DNA from: Bradyrhizobium sp. 1
GTDB taxonomy: Bacteria; Pseudomonadota; Alphaproteobacteria; Rhizobiales; Xanthobacteraceae
Direction of reading: 5' to 3'
DNA length: 64,000 bases
Assembly (NCBI RefSeq): GCF_023073315.1
Contig: NZ_JADPJH010000022.1
Location: 251,702-315,701 of the forward strand
The position numbers and the translations under genes were made by a program. Shown here piece by piece: positions 60,848 to 64,000 of this stretch; position 1 is the stretch's first letter, and the number at the start of each line of letters is the position of its first letter. The notes under the pieces were generated by a model. It ran no database searches. It was not told the origin of the DNA and saw only the letters and a list, made by a program, of their open reading frames with translations.

Positions 60848-62550
60848 GCGCAGACCGCGATCAGCAGGTTCTGATATTCGCTCCGATCGGCCGCGACGGA
60901 CAGGCTTCCGCCGAGCTTTTCCGTAACGCGAACCTTGCGGCTATCAATTGTCGAAGTCTCCCTGAGCTCGTCAGCGAGATGACCGCGGGCGTGGGCGCGG
61001 TTTTCCTGGCCGAGGAAGGCCTGTTCGGGAAAGACACGGCGCCGCTGGCGCAATGGATCGCGACCCAGCCTCCCTGGTCGGACCTGCCTTTCGTCATCCT
61101 CACCAGTCATCGCGAGCAGCCCGCTGTCGTCGCATGGCGCCGTAGTATCGTCGCGCTCCTCCGTAACGTCTCGCTGCTCGAGCGGCCCGTCCAGCCGATG
61201 ACGCTGACAAGCGCCATCCAGTCGGCCATGCGCGCCCGGAGGCGCCAATACGAGATCCGGGCTCTGCTCGAAGCGCGCGAGCAGACGGCTCAACAGCTCG
61301 AGCAGCTGGTGGTCGACCGCACGAGCGCACTGGAGGAAGCCAACGAGCAATTGCGCCTGGAAATGAAAGAGCGCGCCCGGGTCGAGGAGACACTCCGGCA
61401 GGCCCAGAAGATCGAAGCCATCGGTCAATTGACCGGCGGGGTGGCGCATGACTTCAACAATCTGCTGATGGTCATTTCGGGTGGCCTGGACATGCTCGAC
61501 CGCCAGGCAGACCCGGCCCGCCGTCGCCGCCTGATGGACGGAATGGTGCAGGCCGCACAGCGCGGGGCGAGCCTGACCAGGCAGCTTCTGGCGTTCTCGC
61601 GCCGGCAGACGCTGCGGCCGGAGCCCGTCGACGTCGCCGCGCAGATGGGCGGCATGCGCGAACTGCTGGATCGAAGCCTGAGAGGCGACGTTCACGTCGA
61701 GTTCGATTTTCCGGACACGCTCTGGCCGGTGGAGGTCGATCCCGGCGAGCTCGAACTCGTCATCCTCAACCTCGCCGTCAACGCCCGCGACGCCATGTCC
61801 AATGGCGGCACGATTGTCGTGCGCGGAGAAAACCTTGCCGATCTCAATGACGAGCAGATTGCCGGAGACTACGTGCGCCTGTCCGTCGTCGATACCGGCG
61901 CCGGCATGGCGCCGGAGATCCTGTCGCGCGTTTTCGAACCGTTCTTCACGACCAAGGAGATCGGAAAGGGCTCGGGCCTCGGGCTGGCCCAGGTTCATGG
62001 ATTTGCGACGCAGTCACGGGGCACGGTTCGCATTCGATCGGAGCTTGGCAAAGGCACCAGCATCGAGCTCTATTTGCCGCGATCGCACAACGTTCCTTCC
62101 AGGGAGCGCCACCTCATTGATCTCAACATGGTGCGGCCAAAAAAGAACAATCACGGCCGAATCCTTCTGGTCGAGGACGACGACGAGGTTGCAGCACTGG
62201 TGAGCGAGATGCTGGAACAGCTCGGCTACGACGTCACGCGCGCTGCGAGCGGCGTCGCCGCGCTTGGTGCCCTGGCTGACGGCCGCGCCGTCGACCTCGT
62301 TTTCTCGGATATCATGATGCCCGGCGGGATGAATGGGGTCGAACTGGCGCGGGAAATCAAGAGACGGCGAACCGACTTACCTGTCCTCCTGACCAGCGGA
62401 TACTCCGAGGCGGCGGTTCACGACGCCGAACTAGCGGGTATCCAGATTTTGCCGAAACCCTATCATATCGACGAACTGGCCGCGGCGCTCGGCGCGGTGA
62501 AGGCAGAATCGGGACGCGACACGGAGTCCAAGCGACTTAACCGGCGCTGA
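60844..62550 (+). CDS. Hybrid histidine kinase with degenerate N-terminal and intact C-terminal receiver
   Basis: A 568-residue cytoplasmic protein. Residues 1-125 look like a receiver-like domain without the expected Asp pocket; a coiled coil follows (about 138-190, ALLEAREQTAQQLEQLVV); HisKA has the phosphoacceptor His202 (GGVAHDFNNLL); the ATPase domain has NLAVNARDAM, DTGAGM and GKGSGLGLA; a C-terminal receiver has EDDDE and Asp489 (VFSDIMMPGGMNG). It is translated with the KaiC-like protein and is its probable signalling partner. Confidence 0.92.
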   Translation: MSADRDQQVLIFAPIGRDGQASAELFRNANLAAINCRSLPELVSEMTAGVGAVFLAEEGLFGKDTAPLAQWIATQPPWSDLPFVILTSHREQPAVVAWRRSIVALLRNVSLLERPVQPMTLTSAIQSAMRARRRQYEIRALLEAREQTAQQLEQLVVDRTSALEEANEQLRLEMKERARVEETLRQAQKIEAIGQLTGGVAHDFNNLLMVISGGLDMLDRQADPARRRRLMDGMVQAAQRGASLTRQLLAFSRRQTLRPEPVDVAAQMGGMRELLDRSLRGDVHVEFDFPDTLWPVEVDPGELELVILNLAVNARDAMSNGGTIVVRGENLADLNDEQIAGDYVRLSVVDTGAGMAPEILSRVFEPFFTTKEIGKGSGLGLAQVHGFATQSRGTVRIRSELGKGTSIELYLPRSHNVPSRERHLIDLNMVRPKKNNHGRILLVEDDDEVAALVSEMLEQLGYDVTRAASGVAALGALADGRAVDLVFSDIMMPGGMNGVELAREIKRRRTDLPVLLTSGYSEAAVHDAELAGIQILPKPYHIDELAAALGAVKAESGRDTESKRLNRR

Positions 62551-62567
62551 TATCGCGCTGCCCCTCA

Positions 62568-62882
62568 TCAGGAGCGGCCGGGTCCATCCTCCCCATCGCT
62601 CTCCTGCTCCCGGATCAACACCGCGGGTTCGTCATAGCCTTTGCGACTGCTGTAAAACACCAGCGCCATCAGGCCGACGCCGACGATGAGCGAGAACACG
62701 ACGCCGAGCACCAGCGCAACATAGCCCGACGCCGGCACGCTCGTGTCCGTGCTGGTCCAGCCGAGATAGCCGAGAATGCACGCGGCCACGAGCATCGCGC
62801 ATAACAGCGCGATGACCAGCCATCTCGCGAGCTTGCCGCCTTGCGGAGTGGATGGTGCCGATTGCCCGTCCGTGCTGTTCAT
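62568..62882 (-). CDS. Small two-segment membrane protein, copy 2
   Basis: A 104-residue near-copy of the protein at 54311-54640: it lacks four residues at the N-terminus and differs at scattered positions (for example K for G before LARW, LL for GL, CIL for SVL, LI for LV), while the central WTSTDTSVPASGYVALVLGV stretch is identical. Function unknown. It is convergent with the hybrid kinase gene. Behind it lie remnants of the DUF302 gene and its former neighbours. Confidence 0.78.
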   Translation of the reverse strand: MNSTDGQSAPSTPQGGKLARWLVIALLCAMLVAACILGYLGWTSTDTSVPASGYVALVLGVVFSLIVGVGLMALVFYSSRKGYDEPAVLIREQESDGEDGPGRS

Positions 62883-62903
62883 GGACCTCTCCTCAAGCAG
62901 GCG

Positions 62904-62940
62904 CTACGGCGGGGTGGCCTTGGTCGCGATCGCATGCATG
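62904..62940 (-). pseudogene. 3' remnant of a DUF302 gene
   Basis: Read on the minus strand, this stretch encodes MHAIATKATPP and a TAG stop, matching the last residues (HAIATKATAP) of the DUF302 protein at 54673. No start or domain remains. It sits in the same order relative to the small membrane protein gene as the intact copy, so it is what is left after deletion. Confidence 0.7.
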
Positions 62941-63030
62941 CGCGACATTGACCGGACACTCCATAAATTGCTCGTTAGGTTGTGTTAGAAACCATGAGCA
63001 TCAGTGAAGTCATTCGCGCGATGACTCTCT
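62941..63030. repeat. Duplicated segment of the region upstream of the dehydrogenase operon
   Basis: Contains a 28-base exact match (62965-62992) to 57046-57073 and looser similarity on both sides (GACATTGACCGGACACTCC against GACATTTACCGGGCCCTGCC; ATGAGC and GTCATTCGCGCGATGACTC against CTCATTCGCGTGATGACTC). It follows the DUF302 remnant directly, marking the deletion junction. Confidence 0.7.
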
Positions 63031-63088
63031 CGCCCGACTGGGATCTAGAAACATCCGTAGTTCCGCAGAATGTCCGGCAGATACGACC

Positions 63089-63586
63089 ATGAATCGCTTC
63101 AGTACTGACAGACTGACCGCCGAGAAGCTCGACGAAAGCCACCTCTCCGATCTGGTCGCACTGCATCTCGATGCCGAAGTGTCCCGTTATCTCGGCGGGG
63201 TGCGCTCGGCGGAGGCAACGAGAACCTATCTCGCCGTCAACATGGCCCATTGGGACCAGAACGGTTTTGGGCTGTTTGTGCTGCGAACGAAAGACGGGAC
63301 GTTCGCCGGGCGGGCCGGCATCAGGCACATCATCGTGGATGACGTCGACGAGATCGAGATTGCCTACACGTTCAAGCGCGAATTCTGGGGACAGGGATTT
63401 GCCAGCGAGATCGCGATCGCGCTGACGGAGATCGGAATGTCACAGCTGAAATTGCCGTCACTCATTGGCCTCGTCTTTGTCGCACATGGCGCGTCGCGCC
63501 GCGTGCTGGAGAAGGCGAACTACCGGCTCGAGAAGAGCACGACGCAACACGACGAGGACGTCGTGATCTACCGCATCCGGCGGTGA
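63089..63586 (+). CDS. GNAT-family N-acetyltransferase (RimJ/RimL type)
   Basis: A 165-residue Acetyltransf_3-type protein: STDRLTAEKLDESHLSDLVALH at the N-terminus, then EIEIAYTFKREFWGQGFASEIA with the acetyl-CoA-binding loop GQGFAS, and GASRRVLEKANYRLEK. It probably acylates a protein N-terminus or small molecule; substrate unknown. It follows the duplicated segment and is not linked to the kinase genes. Confidence 0.88.
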   Translation: MNRFSTDRLTAEKLDESHLSDLVALHLDAEVSRYLGGVRSAEATRTYLAVNMAHWDQNGFGLFVLRTKDGTFAGRAGIRHIIVDDVDEIEIAYTFKREFWGQGFASEIAIALTEIGMSQLKLPSLIGLVFVAHGASRRVLEKANYRLEKSTTQHDEDVVIYRIRR

Positions 63587-63597
63587 GAGGCGCAGGC

Positions 63598-63633
63598 ATG
63601 ATGGGTTTCGCAAGAGCTCTACCCATCCTACGG
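63598..63633. repeat. Short palindromic dispersed repeat
   Basis: ATGATGGGTTTCGCAAGAGC followed by TCTACCCATCCTACGG: arms ATGGGT and ACCCAT pair across the centre. A short version of the repeat family that carries GTAGGGTGGG near 8.9 kb. Confidence 0.45.
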
Positions 63634-63681
63634 ACTGATGCTGGAAGCGAGCAATATTCCGCCGTTTTTCGTCGTCCCATG

Positions 63682-63707
63682 AAAAGGCCCCGGCGCAAGC
63701 CGGGGCC
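63682..63707 (-). terminator. Intrinsic terminator of the outer-membrane protein gene
   Basis: On the minus strand GGCCCCGGC-TTGC-GCCGGGGCC (nine perfect pairs, tetraloop) followed by TTTTC, 25 bases after the stop codon of the gene that enters from the right edge. Confidence 0.85.
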
Positions 63708-63731
63708 TGAAATTGCCGGGAAGACGCGAAC

Positions 63732-64000
63732 TCAATAGCGAGCGGTGACCGGCGCACCGTAACCGCCGAAGCGGTAGTTCACCCGAAGTGTGACCATGTC
63801 CACATCCTGGCTGACCCCGTTGCCGAGGAGGGTGAAGCCTCCGGGCGTGACCACGCCTGCGAAGGATGTGTTGTCACGCCCCATCCAGAGATGGTCGTAT
63901 TCGACACCAACCGACCAGTTCGGCGCGAATCCATATTCCCAGCCGACGCCCAGGGCACCGCCCCAGCGCGTGTGCCCCGCCGAGGCCAGGCCGACCCCGG
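63732..64000 (-). CDS. Outer-membrane beta-barrel protein, partial (3' end only)
   Basis: The last 88 codons of a gene that continues beyond the window. Translation gives alternating strands and turns: HTRWGGALGVGWEYGFAPNW, SVGVEYDHLWMGR, VTLRVNYRFGGYG and ends VTARY, with a C-terminal aromatic residue as used for Bam-dependent assembly. It resembles the Omp31/porin-family beta-barrel proteins that are abundant in bradyrhizobia. A strong terminator follows. N-terminal half and signal peptide are outside the window. Confidence 0.85.
   Translation of the reverse strand, partial: GVGLASAGHTRWGGALGVGWEYGFAPNWSVGVEYDHLWMGRDNTSFAGVVTPGGFTLLGNGVSQDVDMVTLRVNYRFGGYGAPVTARY

Noticed and set aside
1..64000. 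CRISPR arrays, insertion sequences, prophage or tRNA genes
   Set aside because: No regularly spaced direct repeats, transposase-like proteins, phage proteins or tRNA T-arm and acceptor pairs were seen apart from the tmRNA acceptor end.

Overview
The window is a GC-rich chromosomal segment of an alphaproteobacterium, most likely Bradyrhizobium or a close relative in the Nitrobacteraceae. Evidence: a split, circularly permuted tmRNA gene whose tag reads ANDNFAPVAQAA, a thyA-GNAT-folA-hflK-hflC-DUF2065-degP cluster, an ilvB-ilvN-ilvC locus next to miaA/serB, HWE-type sensor kinase, many periplasmic binding proteins of the Bug/TctC, Liv and NMT1 types, and several short dispersed intergenic repeats of the kind common in bradyrhizobia. 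No rRNA, tRNA, CRISPR array, prophage or insertion sequence was found; this is mostly core or metabolic chromosome with a few accessory patches.

Layout. 0-9 kb: malic enzyme, a Bug-type binding protein, an AT-richer secreted alpha/beta hydrolase, a large mechanosensitive channel, and a periplasmic metallo-beta-lactamase-fold hydrolase. 9-15 kb: a five-gene branched-chain amino acid type ABC transporter (livK, frameshifted in this sequence, then livG-livF-livH-livM) with a PPK2 polyphosphate kinase gene overlapping the end of livM. 15-20.8 kb: Nudix protein, NMT1-like binding protein, cupin, and an operon DUF305 protein / beta-propeller / ECF sigma / anti-sigma with a plausible ECF promoter. 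20.8-25 kb: nitrate/sulfonate/taurine-type ABC permease and ATPase, divergent from an osmoprotectant-type ABC ATPase and a permease-binding-protein fusion. 25-29 kb: membrane sulfatase-fold enzyme, TetR regulator with two palindromic operators facing a ferric-reductase-like membrane protein, and an SDR.

29.6-37.6 kb: the isoleucine/valine biosynthesis locus on the minus strand. A sigma-70 promoter is followed by a 21-residue leader peptide rich in Ile/Leu/Val codons, a hairpin and an intrinsic terminator (a transcription attenuator), then ilvB, ilvN, a methyltransferase, a DMT-family exporter, a LysE-family exporter and ilvC. miaA lies upstream and serB diverges from miaA with 11 bp between start codons. 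37.7-43.6 kb: degP, DUF2065, hflC, hflK, folA, GNAT, thyA. 43.8-48.4 kb: tripartite tricarboxylate transporter genes (tctB, tctA, terminator, tctC-like) and a two-gene chromate transporter.

48.5-54.1 kb, plus strand: ssrA (two-piece tmRNA), sspB (ClpXP adaptor for the tmRNA tag), fumC, a DUF4169/ribbon-helix-helix pair, and feoA-feoB behind a candidate Irr-type iron control element. 54.3-63 kb: a small membrane protein, DUF302 protein, monohaem cytochrome c and a molybdopterin sulfite/sulfur dehydrogenase; then a small ORF, an HWE sensor kinase, a KaiC-like double-domain ATPase translationally coupled to a hybrid histidine kinase, and a second copy of the small membrane protein followed by a remnant of the DUF302 gene and of the upstream region of the dehydrogenase gene. 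This second copy looks like a duplicated segment that lost its interior. The window ends in a GNAT gene and the 3' part of an outer-membrane beta-barrel gene.
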